This document shows, in pieces, positions 21,258 to 29,206 of a stretch of 32,394 nucleotides of DNA. The stretch covers positions 1-32,394 of the forward strand of contig DAOTZU010000005.1 in the NCBI GenBank assembly GCA_034433995.1, given 5' to 3'. Within the stretch, counting starts at the first letter, position 1, and the number at the start of each line of letters is the position of its first letter. A program made the position numbers and the translations under genes. This DNA comes from DAOTZU01 sp034433995 (GTDB lineage: Bacteria > Chloroflexota > Anaerolineae > UBA1429). A model generated the notes under the pieces. That model did not search any database. It was not told the DNA's origin and worked only from the letters and a program-made list of their open reading frames with translations.

Positions 21258-23183
21258 CTAAGCCTGATAGACGATCTTGCCGCCCACCAGGGTCATGACC
21301 ACAGCAATCTGGGCCAGTTGTTTGGATGGAGTGGTGAGGGGATCCTCGCCCCACACCGCGAGATCGGCCAGTTTACCCACTTCGATGGAGCCGCGGGTCT
21401 TTTCCGCATGGGCCGCGTAGGCGGCGCCCATGGTGTGGGCATAGAGCGCCTCTTGAATGGTCAGGCACTGGCTCGGCTGAAAAGTCTGGTTGGAGAGGGT
21501 CATGCGGTTCACCGCACCCGCCAGGGTGATCTGAGGATTGTACCAGGGCGTCGTAGGGGCGTCGGAGCCGAGGGCCAGGTGCACGCCGCTCTCCAGCCAA
21601 TCGCGGGTGACGACACAGCGTTTGGCCCGCTCCTCGCCAAAGAGGTTGCGCCACAGATCACCCCCCAGACGGATGAACTGGGGCTGGGTGCTCACCACCA
21701 CCCCCAGATCCTTCATCCGTTTGACGGACTGGGGTGTGCACAGGATGCAATGCTCGATGCGGTGGCGCGGATCGGAACGAGGGAAGGCGTTCATGGCCTC
21801 TTCATAGGCATCCAGGGTCAAGTCCGTGGCCGCGTCACCGATGCAGTGCACGCAGACCTGCAAGCCCGTCTCTTGCAGGGCGCGCATGGCCTTCTTGTAG
21901 CTCTTGGCCTCCCAGGTAGAGACGTCCCAGCGCGTGCCGTTGTGGGGCTGGTGGCAGAAGGCCATCTGCGCCTGGCCATCAATGAGGAACTTGAAACCGG
22001 CGAAGCGGACCAGGTGGTCCGTGGGGCTGGGGCTGCCATATTCCTTGGCCAATTGCAGGGCGCGGTCGAGGTCGGAGGGCCATTCCAGCGTATAGTAGAC
22101 GTCTCCGCGCAACATCATCTGGCCGGAGCGGCCCAAATCCATGTAGATCTTGATCCAATCGGTGCCGCGGACGTTGTTATCCTGGAAGCTGGTCACCCCG
22201 CAAGCGGCAAAAAGGGGCAAGCTGGAGAGGATGTACTCCCGCACCATCTCCGGCGTGACGGGCGGGATGTATCGCCGCAGGAGATCCATCGCACGGTGGT
22301 TGTAAAAGACGCCCGTGGGCTCGCCTTTGGCGTCGCGCTCGATCAGGCCGCCCTCCGGGTTGGGCGTCTTGGCTGTGATGTTGGCCAACTTGAGCGCGGC
22401 GCTGTTCGCCGAGCCATAATGCCCGCCCTGCTGCATCATCCACACCGGATGATTGGGCGAGACGGGATCCAAATCCTGGCGATTGGGCATCCGCCCATCG
22501 GTCAGGGCCAGGTAATAGCCCTTGATCCATTCCCCCTGGGGCGTCTTGGCCACCACCTCGGCCAATTTGGCGCGCAAATCGGCCAGGCTCTTGACCTCCG
22601 GCGGCAAAAAGGCCTGGTAAAAGTTGTTCATCTGCCCCATGACCTGCATATGGTTATGGGGATCGATCATCCCCGGCGTGATGGTCTGGCCCCGCACATC
22701 CAACACCTTGGTCTTGGGGCCGGCCAGGGCGCGCACCGTGGCGGTGTTGCCCACGGCCTGGATTAGCCCATCCTTGATGGCCACCGCCTGAGCGCTGCTC
22801 CCGGCGGAGTCCATGGTGACCACTTTGCCATTGAGCAACACGAGATCGGCATATTTATCGGCGGGTGTGGGGCTGGCCGTGGGCCGAGGTGTGGCACTGG
22901 CGGTGGGGCGCGCGGTTAGGGTGGGTGTGCGAGAGGGCGGCAGAGGGGTAGTGGTGGGTGGGACGGATGTGGCGCTGGGTGCAGTGGTGGGCGAAGGTTG
23001 CGGTGAGGCGGTGGACGAAGGTTGGGGTGAAGCGGTGGGTGGAGGCGGGGTGGGCTCGGGCGTGCTTGTCGGGATCAGGCGCGCCGCGCGCCGCCGCCCG
23101 CAGGCCGCCAACAGCCAGCCCAACACCCCGGCCATCAAGAGGACTCGCCGCCGCGAGAGTCTCGGCAACCGTTGCGTGTTCAT
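21258..23183 (-). CDS. Tat/lipobox YtcJ-type metal-dependent amidohydrolase (paralogue 2)
   Basis: From ATG 23183 (AGGAGG 5 bases ahead) the protein has 641 residues. It opens with MNTQRLPRLSRRRVLLMAG and the lipobox LLAAC (Cys28), so it is likely a Tat-exported lipoprotein. A Pro/Thr/Ser tether of about 90 residues follows, then the amidohydrolase-3/YtcJ fold from DLVLLNGKVVTMDSAG. The metal site starts at MIDPHNHMQ. GVTSFQDNNV, GFKFLIDGQAQ, CVHCIGDAATDL, RHRIEHCIL and ALGSDAPTTPW are present, so the catalytic set looks complete. It shares roughly half its residues with paralogue 1 in the aligned stretches I compared. Paralogue 1 lacks the tether and the lipobox, which suggests the two products are anchored differently. 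The substrate is unknown. Confidence 0.9.
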   Translation of the reverse strand: MNTQRLPRLSRRRVLLMAGVLGWLLAACGRRRAARLIPTSTPEPTPPPPTASPQPSSTASPQPSPTTAPSATSVPPTTTPLPPSRTPTLTARPTASATPRPTASPTPADKYADLVLLNGKVVTMDSAGSSAQAVAIKDGLIQAVGNTATVRALAGPKTKVLDVRGQTITPGMIDPHNHMQVMGQMNNFYQAFLPPEVKSLADLRAKLAEVVAKTPQGEWIKGYYLALTDGRMPNRQDLDPVSPNHPVWMMQQGGHYGSANSAALKLANITAKTPNPEGGLIERDAKGEPTGVFYNHRAMDLLRRYIPPVTPEMVREYILSSLPLFAACGVTSFQDNNVRGTDWIKIYMDLGRSGQMMLRGDVYYTLEWPSDLDRALQLAKEYGSPSPTDHLVRFAGFKFLIDGQAQMAFCHQPHNGTRWDVSTWEAKSYKKAMRALQETGLQVCVHCIGDAATDLTLDAYEEAMNAFPRSDPRHRIEHCILCTPQSVKRMKDLGVVVSTQPQFIRLGGDLWRNLFGEERAKRCVVTRDWLESGVHLALGSDAPTTPWYNPQITLAGAVNRMTLSNQTFQPSQCLTIQEALYAHTMGAAYAAHAEKTRGSIEVGKLADLAVWGEDPLTTPSKQLAQIAVVMTLVGGKIVYQA

Positions 23184-23216
23184 GGGAACCTCCTCTTGCA
23201 AGGCACCTGGGCGCGG

Positions 23217-23235
23217 CCCAAGCGTTTGGCTTGGG
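23217..23235 (-). promoter_or_regulatory. Leader hairpin before YtcJ-type paralogue 2
   Basis: CCCAAGC and GCTTGGG pair over a 5-nt loop, between the conserved leader blocks and the ribosome-binding site. Confidence 0.4.
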
Positions 23236-23272
23236 AGCTCCGCAGCCTGAGCCAATACTCTTCAATAGTCTA

Positions 23273-23339
23273 CCGCCCAGGTTCCGGCCCTGGTTCAGGC
23301 AGGCGGCGGATAATTCACGTCATAGCCTTGGAGACCTCC
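23273..23339 (-). promoter_or_regulatory. Conserved leader blocks, copy 2 (upstream of YtcJ-type paralogue 2)
   Basis: On the minus strand: GGAGGTC (23333-23339), ATTATCC (23308-23314) and CAGGGCCGGAACCTGGGCGG (23273-23292). The 20-base block differs from copy 1 at two positions. Within it CCAGG/CCTGG can form a dyad. Confidence 0.5.
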
Positions 23340-23409
23340 TTACAAAGCACCCGTTTTTCTGTCACCCATCCGGGGAGCCTAACAAAAGGCATGGGAATGC
23401 TTCTTATCT

Positions 23410-23438
23410 ATTATACCACATCCTAACGCCACAAGCGA
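23410..23438 (-). promoter_or_regulatory. Probable promoter of YtcJ-type paralogue 2
   Basis: A perfect TATAAT on the minus strand (23410-23415) with a weak TCGCTT 17 bp upstream (23433-23438). The predicted leader is about 220 nt. Confidence 0.5.
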
Positions 23439-23455
23439 CCGTTTGTTATGGCAGA

Positions 23456-24157
23456 TCACGGCATCCGCGGAGCCTTGTCCGTCCAGGGGAGCCATTGTCC
23501 CTTTTCGCCATAAGAGATCCCCTTGCGCAACACCTCCATCCCGCCCACCACCACGCTGTGGCCGGTGAGGAGCCAATCGGGCGCGGGCATGGCGGCCAGC
23601 TTCTTCAGGCTCTGCAGCACCTGCTCCTGGCTAAAGCCCTCGCTGCCGCTCCAGCCCAGGCCGCCATCGGCCTGGATGAGGTCGCCGGTAAAAAGACACA
23701 GTTTTCCGTCCACCTCTAAACGATAGCTGGTACAACCCGGCGTGTGGCCTGGGGTGAGCACCGCCTGGACGGTGAATTCGCCCAACTCCAGCGCCCCATC
23801 GCGCTCAAAGATGACGTCGGCATCCTCCAGAGAATCCAGGTGATCGGCGGTGTAGGCGGAGCAGACCGTCAGCGCCCCCTGGGCCTCAAAGGCGGTGAGG
23901 CCACGGGCGTGGTCGCCGTGGCCGTGGGTCACCAGCACATGGCTGATGATTTTGTCGGCCCAGCCGTAGCGCTCGGCCACAGCGCGGACGAAGGGCCATG
24001 CCCCGCCGCCGCCCGCGTCCACCGCCAATGCCGAGGAAGGGCCCACGATGAGATAGACATGGCAATCGCTGACCTCCAGGCCGCCCAAGGCGGGTTCCTG
24101 GCCCACCACAAAGAGATGCTCGCTCAATTGCTCGGCAAAATAGCGCTTGTAGACCAT
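23456..24157 (-). CDS. Metallo-beta-lactamase-fold hydrolase
   Basis: A 233-residue MBL-fold protein with the metal signature THGHGDH (His78, His80, Asp82, His83), TPGHTPG (about 145-151), the bridging Asp in LFTGDLIQ and the late TGHSVVVGG. These cover both metal sites. It lacks a signal peptide, so it is probably cytoplasmic. Family activities include glyoxalase II, lactonase, phosphodiesterase and others. The relatively short length and compact C-terminus resemble glyoxalase-II-like or general MBL hydrolases, but no narrower call is supported. ATG 24157 is preceded by GAGGAGGG. The frame to 24430 runs through the promoter and is rejected. Confidence 0.9.
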   Translation of the reverse strand: MVYKRYFAEQLSEHLFVVGQEPALGGLEVSDCHVYLIVGPSSALAVDAGGGGAWPFVRAVAERYGWADKIISHVLVTHGHGDHARGLTAFEAQGALTVCSAYTADHLDSLEDADVIFERDGALELGEFTVQAVLTPGHTPGCTSYRLEVDGKLCLFTGDLIQADGGLGWSGSEGFSQEQVLQSLKKLAAMPAPDWLLTGHSVVVGGMEVLRKGISYGEKGQWLPWTDKAPRMP

Positions 24158-24268
24158 AGTTTTCCCTCCTCGGCGCTGCCAGCTGGAGCGCCGCCTGCCA
24201 GGTAGCTCGCGCCAGCCAACATGGGCCGGCCAGTAGCTGGCGTTCCAAGAATAGGCCGGTTTGCCTTG

Positions 24269-24297
24269 AGTATAACAGACCATGGAACGCGGTGCAA
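24269..24297 (-). promoter_or_regulatory. Promoter of the MBL hydrolase gene
   Basis: On the minus strand TTGCAC (24292-24297), a 17-bp spacer and TATACT (24269-24274), about 110 bases before ATG 24157. Confidence 0.55.
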
Positions 24298-24423
24298 GGG
24301 TGGCCGAAAAGAATATAAAGAACGGCGTAGCTTTGGCGCACTTGATCTGTCGGGAGCAGTCGGCGCGGGCACGGCCACATGATCGGGTTCGGGCATCTCT
24401 ACCCCTGCCCGATTTGCCTAGCC

Positions 24424-24469
24424 CGGGCAAGCACCCCTGCTTGCCCGAACATCTCTTCCGGACGATAAT
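24424..24469 (+). promoter_or_regulatory. Histidine kinase promoter with overlapping dyad
   Basis: TTGCCC (24441-24446), a 17-bp spacer and GATAAT (24464-24469) form a candidate promoter. The perfect dyad CGGGCAAGCA/TGCTTGCCCG (24424-24447, 4-nt loop) covers the -35, so it could be an operator or the end of an upstream transcript. Confidence 0.45.
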
Positions 24470-24519
24470 AGATGCGCAGCAGGGATGATCGTCCTCGGTT
24501 TCGGAAGGGAGCTTGTGTG

Positions 24520-26748
24520 ATGTCCACCACGACAGCCACCGCCCGCACCTCTCGCGAACAGATTGCGTCTCTCCGGCGGGAGATAGACCGTGAAGCTCTC
24601 CTATGGGTGTTGCCCTGCCTATACGTGCCGGCCTTTGCGCTTTTTGGCGCGGCAGGATGGCTGGGGGAGCCGGCGCAAGCCACTTTACCAGCCACGATTC
24701 TCTGCATCGTAGTGGTGAGCAGCCTACTATTGCAGAACCTTAGCCATCGTGCGGCGGCCTGGCTTTTGGTGCTCGGCTGGGTGTGGGCAGATTTGCTGTT
24801 CACGAGCCAACTCGCCGTTGGCCCGGCCATTGTGCTGCTCGCCCTGGCGGTAGGGCTAGCCGCGCTGCTCATCGGCACGTTGGCCGCAACGCTCGCGGCC
24901 GCGTGCTGCACCGCCCTCGTTCTGTGGGCGCCGGAGAGCCTCGTGCCGCCGGATGTGGCCTTGCGCCTTGTGACCATCTCTCTCCTGTGGATCACCGTGG
25001 GGCTGCTCTGGATCTCTCGCCGGCCGCTCCTCACCGCCCTAGAGTGGTCATGGGTCAGCACTCGCCAGAGCATCCGGCTACTGGAGGAAGCTCGCGACCA
25101 GCGTTTGCAGCTCAAGCAAGCCCTGGCCGAACGGGATGAGATCAACCTGCAACTCCGCCGCGTGAACCACCTGGTGCAGGGTCTGCGGCTGGCCGCCGAA
25201 GAGGCCCGCCGGGCCAAGGAGCAATTTGTGGCCAATGTGAGCCATGAGCTGCGCACACCGCTGAACATGATCCTTGGTTTCTCCGAGATGATTCTAAAGA
25301 ACCCCGAGGCCTACGGGCGGCGGATCCCACCCGCTCTCCTGGCGGACCTGGCGGTGATCCAGCGCAATAGCCAGCATCTTGCGGATCTCATTGACGATGT
25401 GCTGGACCTCAGCCGCATCGAAACCGGCCACATGGCCTTGAGCAAAGAGCGCGCCCCCATCGCCGAGATCATCGAGACAGCCGTGGCCGCGGTCCGTCCC
25501 CTTTTCCAATCCAAACATTTGAGCCTGGAAATGGAGATCGAACCCGACCTGCCCTTGGTCTTTTGCGACTCTACACGTATCAGAGAGGCAGTGCTCAACC
25601 TTCTCTCCAACGCCGGTCGGTTCACCGAGAAGGGCGGGGGGCGCGTCCGGGTCTGGCGGGAGGGCGCACAAATCCTGGTCAGCGTGGCCGATACCGGCCC
25701 TGGGATCGCCGTTGCGGATCAAGAGCGCTTGTTCCGGCCCTTCGAGCAACTTGACGCCTCGCTGCACCGACGATACGGTGGATCCGGGTTGGGGCTATCC
25801 ATCAGCAAAGGTTTTGTGGAACTTCACGGCGGCAAGATGTGGCTAGAAAGTCAACTGGGTGTGGGCACAACGGTGTTCTTCTCCCTGCCCGTCGATCCAC
25901 CGCCGGTGGCCGATGCTGGCATATTGCCCTGGCTCCAGGGAGATTGGGAGTATCATCAGCGGACACGCTCCAGCACCCTGCCAGCGCCGACACTGAAATC
26001 ACGCTATGTGGTGGCCGAGAGGGGCAACGCACTGGGCCAGCTCCTCCGCCGGTATCTCGCCGATGCCGAAGTGGTGCAAGCTCCTGATCTTGATGCCGCT
26101 CTCCAAGATGTCCTGCACACTCCCGCCCAAGCTCTGCTGATCAACGAGACATCCATCGCAGCCGAACTGCAACGCTTGAAAGGAGATGGACGTCTCCCCC
26201 AAGGCACGCCGGCCATCCTCTGCGCCGTTCCCGAGCCGAGCAGCATCGCCGGCCAGCTGGGCGTGGCAGATTACCTGGTCAAGCCGATCTCACGGGAAGA
26301 TCTCTTGGGTGCGCTGGAGCGCATGGCCAGAGCAGGCCGCAAACTGAAAAGAATCTTGATCGCCGATGACGAGGACGAGGCGCGACAGCTCTTTTGGCGT
26401 ATGCTGAGCACGGCCGGTCGCGGCTACCAGGTGCTCCTGGCAGCAAGCGGGCAACAGACGCTGGAGCTGGCGCGCACGCAGCACCCCGACGTAATCCTGC
26501 TGGATCTGATCATGCCCGAACTGGATGGCTTTCAGTTTCTAGAGCTGCGCAGCCGGGATCCCGCCCTGCGTGAGATTCCGGTGATCATTATCTCCGCCCG
26601 CGATCCGGGCGGGCATCCCATCGTGGCCGATGCGCTGACCGTCACCCAGCGAGATGGTCTTTCGCTCCCCCAGCTCTTGGGGTGCATTCAGGGCATCAGC
26701 CGGCTCCTGGCACCGGGAAGGCGCGACGAGGGCAAAACCTCCTCCTGA
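24520..26748 (+). CDS. Membrane hybrid histidine kinase with a degenerate and an intact receiver-like domain
   Basis: The order of parts in this 742-residue protein is as follows. Five or six hydrophobic helices (about 27-165) come first, then a short coiled linker. HisKA follows with the phospho-acceptor His in NVSHELRTP (about 242). The HATPase_c domain has NLLSNAGRFTEKGGG, DTGPGIA and GGSGLGLSIS (about 345-450). A receiver-like domain at about 494-605 has NET (near 541) where the phospho-acceptor Asp should be, but keeps the late GVADYLVKPISREDLL. A C-terminal receiver has IADDEDEA and LLDLIMPELDG (Asp near 661). The sensory part is membrane-embedded with no clear extracellular domain. ATG 24520 follows GGAAGGGA; an adjacent GTG is possible. 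It ends 33 bp from the convergent response regulator gene, a natural partner. Confidence 0.92.
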   Translation: MSTTTATARTSREQIASLRREIDREALLWVLPCLYVPAFALFGAAGWLGEPAQATLPATILCIVVVSSLLLQNLSHRAAAWLLVLGWVWADLLFTSQLAVGPAIVLLALAVGLAALLIGTLAATLAAACCTALVLWAPESLVPPDVALRLVTISLLWITVGLLWISRRPLLTALEWSWVSTRQSIRLLEEARDQRLQLKQALAERDEINLQLRRVNHLVQGLRLAAEEARRAKEQFVANVSHELRTPLNMILGFSEMILKNPEAYGRRIPPALLADLAVIQRNSQHLADLIDDVLDLSRIETGHMALSKERAPIAEIIETAVAAVRPLFQSKHLSLEMEIEPDLPLVFCDSTRIREAVLNLLSNAGRFTEKGGGRVRVWREGAQILVSVADTGPGIAVADQERLFRPFEQLDASLHRRYGGSGLGLSISKGFVELHGGKMWLESQLGVGTTVFFSLPVDPPPVADAGILPWLQGDWEYHQRTRSSTLPAPTLKSRYVVAERGNALGQLLRRYLADAEVVQAPDLDAALQDVLHTPAQALLINETSIAAELQRLKGDGRLPQGTPAILCAVPEPSSIAGQLGVADYLVKPISREDLLGALERMARAGRKLKRILIADDEDEARQLFWRMLSTAGRGYQVLLAASGQQTLELARTQHPDVILLDLIMPELDGFQFLELRSRDPALREIPVIIISARDPGGHPIVADALTVTQRDGLSLPQLLGCIQGISRLLAPGRRDEGKTSS

Positions 26749-26781
26749 AAGGGCGGGACGGAAAGAGATCTGCCCAGCGCT

Positions 26782-28020
26782 TTACCTTGCATATCGCGCC
26801 TGGGTGACCCGCTCCAGGCTCTCGAGCAGCGCCTCTCGTTGCACAGGCTTGCGCAGAAATCCCGCCGCCCCCAGGGTAAGGGCAAGCTGCTCCTCGGGTA
26901 GAATGGAGCACACGATGATGGGCACGTCGCGGGTGTGAGGATGTTCGCGCAGATGGGAGAGGAGCTGCCAGCCATCCACGCCGGGGATCATGATGTCCAA
27001 CAGAATAATGGCCGGATGCAACTCACGAGCTAAGGCTAGAGCTTGCTGCGGATCAGATACGCCCACAAAGGGATAGCGAGTGCCGGCGAGATAGCGCTGG
27101 AATAACTGCAGCGCGTCCGCATTATCGTCAATGCCCAAGACCGCCATCTGCTCCGCCACGGGCAAGGCCAAACAGATGGCCAAGGGCGCCCCAGCCTCAG
27201 CCGAGGTAACCTGTAAATCTCCTCCGGATAGACCCACAAGACGCCGGGCCATCTCCAGGCTTTCCCGTACGTCCTCTGCGAGTGCTACCCTTGTGCCGCT
27301 CAGGCACATCAGACGAACGGTGACCCGCACCATCCCCTCGCCCGCTTGTGCGCCGATGATCACCTTGCCGCCCGGCGCGGAACGGATGGCCGCGGTCAAG
27401 GCCATCAATAGGGCCTGGCGCACCGCGGCCGGTTGCACGGCGACGCGGGGCAGATCCACAGGCTGGAAGGGGGTCAACTCTACGCCGAATTTCCGCGCCA
27501 GGGGCTCAACCGTGGTGAGCACAGCCGGCGTGAACTCGGCCAGATCGGCCACCTCGGCGGGCAACGACCTCTCCAACCAGGCAAGCTCCTGCTCGTAACC
27601 GCACGCTTCCGTATCCTCCACAGGCAGCCTCGCCTCACTGCCCTGCCGCTCGGCGAGCTTGAACCTGGCCCAAAGATGATCGGCCAGAAGCTGCAGCGCA
27701 AGCCGCTCCTGCCGGCGGAGTTGGCGGCTGGAGATGGCCATGGCAGCAGCCACCTCTTCCTGGCTGAACTGCTGCACATAGAGGTAACGTAAGGTCTCAT
27801 ACAAGCGCCAGGGACGGGCGTCGGCGGGGGTACCGGCGGCAGGCTTGAGGGCCTCGATGGCCTCAAGCAGCACAGTCCGTAATGCCGTTCCACCGGCGCG
27901 GGCATCGAGGCCCAAAAGAGCGCACAGGGGATTCTTGCGCAGCTCCGCGGTGATATAGAGCTGCCGCAGCGCTTTGCGCACCTCTGGGATCAACGCTTCA
28001 CTGGTCCATTCGCTGCCCAT
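26782..28020 (-). CDS. Response regulator with HTH-like, ATPase-like and receiver regions
   Basis: A 412-residue protein of unusual make-up. The N-terminal helical region holds an HTH-like stretch (about 84-112: FSQEEVAAAMAISSRQLRRQ). A middle region (about 170-285) resembles a histidine-kinase ATPase fold: AVRQALLMALTAAIRSAPGGKV stands where the N-box would be, and SLEMARRLVGLSGGDLQV fits the end of that fold, but canonical nucleotide-binding glycine motifs are poor. The C-terminal receiver (about 290-412) is well conserved: GIDDNADAL, phospho-acceptor Asp in LLDIMIPGVDG (near 341) and AGFLRKPVQ. ATG 28020 has AGGA upstream; a GTG at 28044 is possible. It is convergent with the kinase and divergent from the ABC importer, so it may control either. 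Confidence 0.85.
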   Translation of the reverse strand: MGSEWTSEALIPEVRKALRQLYITAELRKNPLCALLGLDARAGGTALRTVLLEAIEALKPAAGTPADARPWRLYETLRYLYVQQFSQEEVAAAMAISSRQLRRQERLALQLLADHLWARFKLAERQGSEARLPVEDTEACGYEQELAWLERSLPAEVADLAEFTPAVLTTVEPLARKFGVELTPFQPVDLPRVAVQPAAVRQALLMALTAAIRSAPGGKVIIGAQAGEGMVRVTVRLMCLSGTRVALAEDVRESLEMARRLVGLSGGDLQVTSAEAGAPLAICLALPVAEQMAVLGIDDNADALQLFQRYLAGTRYPFVGVSDPQQALALARELHPAIILLDIMIPGVDGWQLLSHLREHPHTRDVPIIVCSILPEEQLALTLGAAGFLRKPVQREALLESLERVTQARYAR

Positions 28021-28076
28021 GGGATGTCCTATCTTTGTCCACATTCAGGCCAAGAAACGATCACAAGCACCCTCTC

Positions 28077-28097
28077 CCATGTTATACTATATCATGG
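28077..28097. promoter_or_regulatory. Near-perfect 21-bp palindrome between the response regulator and importer genes
   Basis: The arms CCATG-N-TATA and TATA-N-CATGG are mirror images with only the two N positions and the centre unmatched. TATACT (28083-28088, plus) and TATAGT (28086-28091, minus) inside it could serve as -10 elements in either direction, although no good -35 accompanies them. Confidence 0.5.
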
Positions 28098-28156
28098 AAG
28101 CCAGTACAACATATCCCGCCGCGCCGGACAAAGGGAGGGTGTCAGGGAAAAAGTTC

Positions 28157-28177
28157 CCGTCGGATCGAATCCGACGG
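28157..28177 (-). terminator. Perfect 9-bp hairpin followed by a T run on the minus strand
   Basis: CCGTCGGAT and ATCCGACGG flank a 3-nt loop. On the minus strand GAACTTTTT follows, as in an intrinsic terminator. On the plus strand it lies in the importer leader and overlaps a small GGGAA/TTCCC hairpin (28145-28158). Confidence 0.45.
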
Positions 28178-28258
28178 CGGGCAAGGTCCACGCTGCTACA
28201 CCCTAACCCAAGGGTGACGGTCAAAGAGCACACGGAACGATCCCAGCAGGAGAAAGCA

Positions 28259-29203
28259 ATGGTTGGACAAGCGTTAGCCATCAGGCTGAAGGTCAAATTT
28301 CTGTCGCTACGCCGCCATATCCCATCGGAGGTGCGCAATATTCCGGTCGGGCTGCTCTTTGCCCTGCCATGGATTTTGGGTTTCTTGGGCTTTGTGGTCT
28401 ATCCCATGGCGGCCTCATTCTATTATAGTTTCACCTTTTACCCCATCCTGGGCCATCCGCAGTGGACCGGGCTGGAGAACTATCGCTTGCTGTTCAACGA
28501 TCGCCTGTTTAAAACCGCCACCTACAACACGGCCTATTTTGCCTTCCTTTCTGTGCCGACCGGTCTGGTATTGGCGCTGATCCTGGCGCTGGCGATGAAC
28601 CGGGAGATCGTGGCGCGTCCGCTCTACCGCACCATTTTTTACCTGCCCACCTTGATGCCGGCGGTGGCCAACGCCATCCTCTGGCTATACTTGCTGAACT
28701 CGCAGTATGGCCTGATCAATATAGCCCTGCGGGCACTGGGCCTGCCCACCATCCCCTTCCTAAGCAGCATCAAGTGGTCCAAGCCCGCGCTGATTTTTAT
28801 GAGCTGGTGGGGCGTGGGAGGCACCATGGTCATCCTTCTCGCGGCCTTACAAGATGTACCGCAGTCCCTCTACGATGCGGCGGCCATCGACGGCGCAGGG
28901 GGTTGGCGCAAGTTCTGGCACATCACCCTGCCGATGATTTCACCCGCGATGTTCTTTTTGCTCGTCACAGGGCTGATCGGCGCTTTTCAGACCTTCACTG
29001 CCTCCTACATCATGACCGCCGGCGGGCCTGCCGATTCGACCCTCATGTACGCCCTCTATACCTATCGCGTCGCCTTTGAACGCATGAACATGGGCTACGC
29101 CTGCAGCTTGGCCTGGATTCTGTTGGTGATCACCGGCGCGTTGACGGTGCTCATGTTCCGTCTCTCGGGGCGCTGGGTATTCTATGCCGGAGGTGCCAAG
29201 TAA
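28259..29203 (+). CDS. Carbohydrate ABC transporter permease (MalF/UgpA type)
   Basis: An inner-membrane permease of 314 residues with about six transmembrane helices, the first at about 38-60 (PVGLLFALPWILGFLGFVVY). The cytoplasmic EAA loop, which contacts the ATPase, is at about 204-224 (YDAAAIDGAGGWRKFWHITLP). It is the usual size for CUT1-type sugar or glycerol-phosphate permeases. The start at 28259 follows AGGAG; the open frame extends back to 27974 through the divergent promoter region, which carries no homology-like content. The second permease follows after 3 bases. No ATP-binding subunit is encoded nearby, so a shared MsmX/UgpC-type ATPase elsewhere is inferred. The divergent response regulator gene and the 21-bp palindrome lie upstream. 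Confidence 0.93.
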   Translation: MVGQALAIRLKVKFLSLRRHIPSEVRNIPVGLLFALPWILGFLGFVVYPMAASFYYSFTFYPILGHPQWTGLENYRLLFNDRLFKTATYNTAYFAFLSVPTGLVLALILALAMNREIVARPLYRTIFYLPTLMPAVANAILWLYLLNSQYGLINIALRALGLPTIPFLSSIKWSKPALIFMSWWGVGGTMVILLAALQDVPQSLYDAAAIDGAGGWRKFWHITLPMISPAMFFLLVTGLIGAFQTFTASYIMTAGGPADSTLMYALYTYRVAFERMNMGYACSLAWILLVITGALTVLMFRLSGRWVFYAGGAK

Positions 29204-29206
29204 ACG

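Larger units (their letters stand above)
24158..24519. other. Divergent intergenic region between the MBL hydrolase and the histidine kinase
   Basis: No gene is supported. It contains one promoter on each strand, a GGCGCT/AGCGCC dyad around CCAGCTGG near the MBL ribosome site (24172-24192), and a 10-bp hairpin (24424-24447) overlapping the kinase -35. Confidence 0.65.

Noticed and set aside
20879..23292. GGAACC in the conserved leader block, considered as an ECF sigma -35 element
   Set aside because: No shared -10 sequence lies at 15-18 bases downstream in the two copies, and good sigma-70 promoters exist further upstream.
23273..23403. Paralogue 2 leader tested mentally against known riboswitch consensuses (c-di-AMP, ZTP, guanidine, cobalamin, yybP-ykoY)
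   Set aside because: None of the core conserved strings of those classes appears in order, so no known class is claimed.
24399..25268. 289-codon minus-strand open frame over the kinase N-terminus
   Set aside because: Ser/Arg-rich shadow of the kinase gene; no motif, and the plus-strand kinase has full catalytic signatures.
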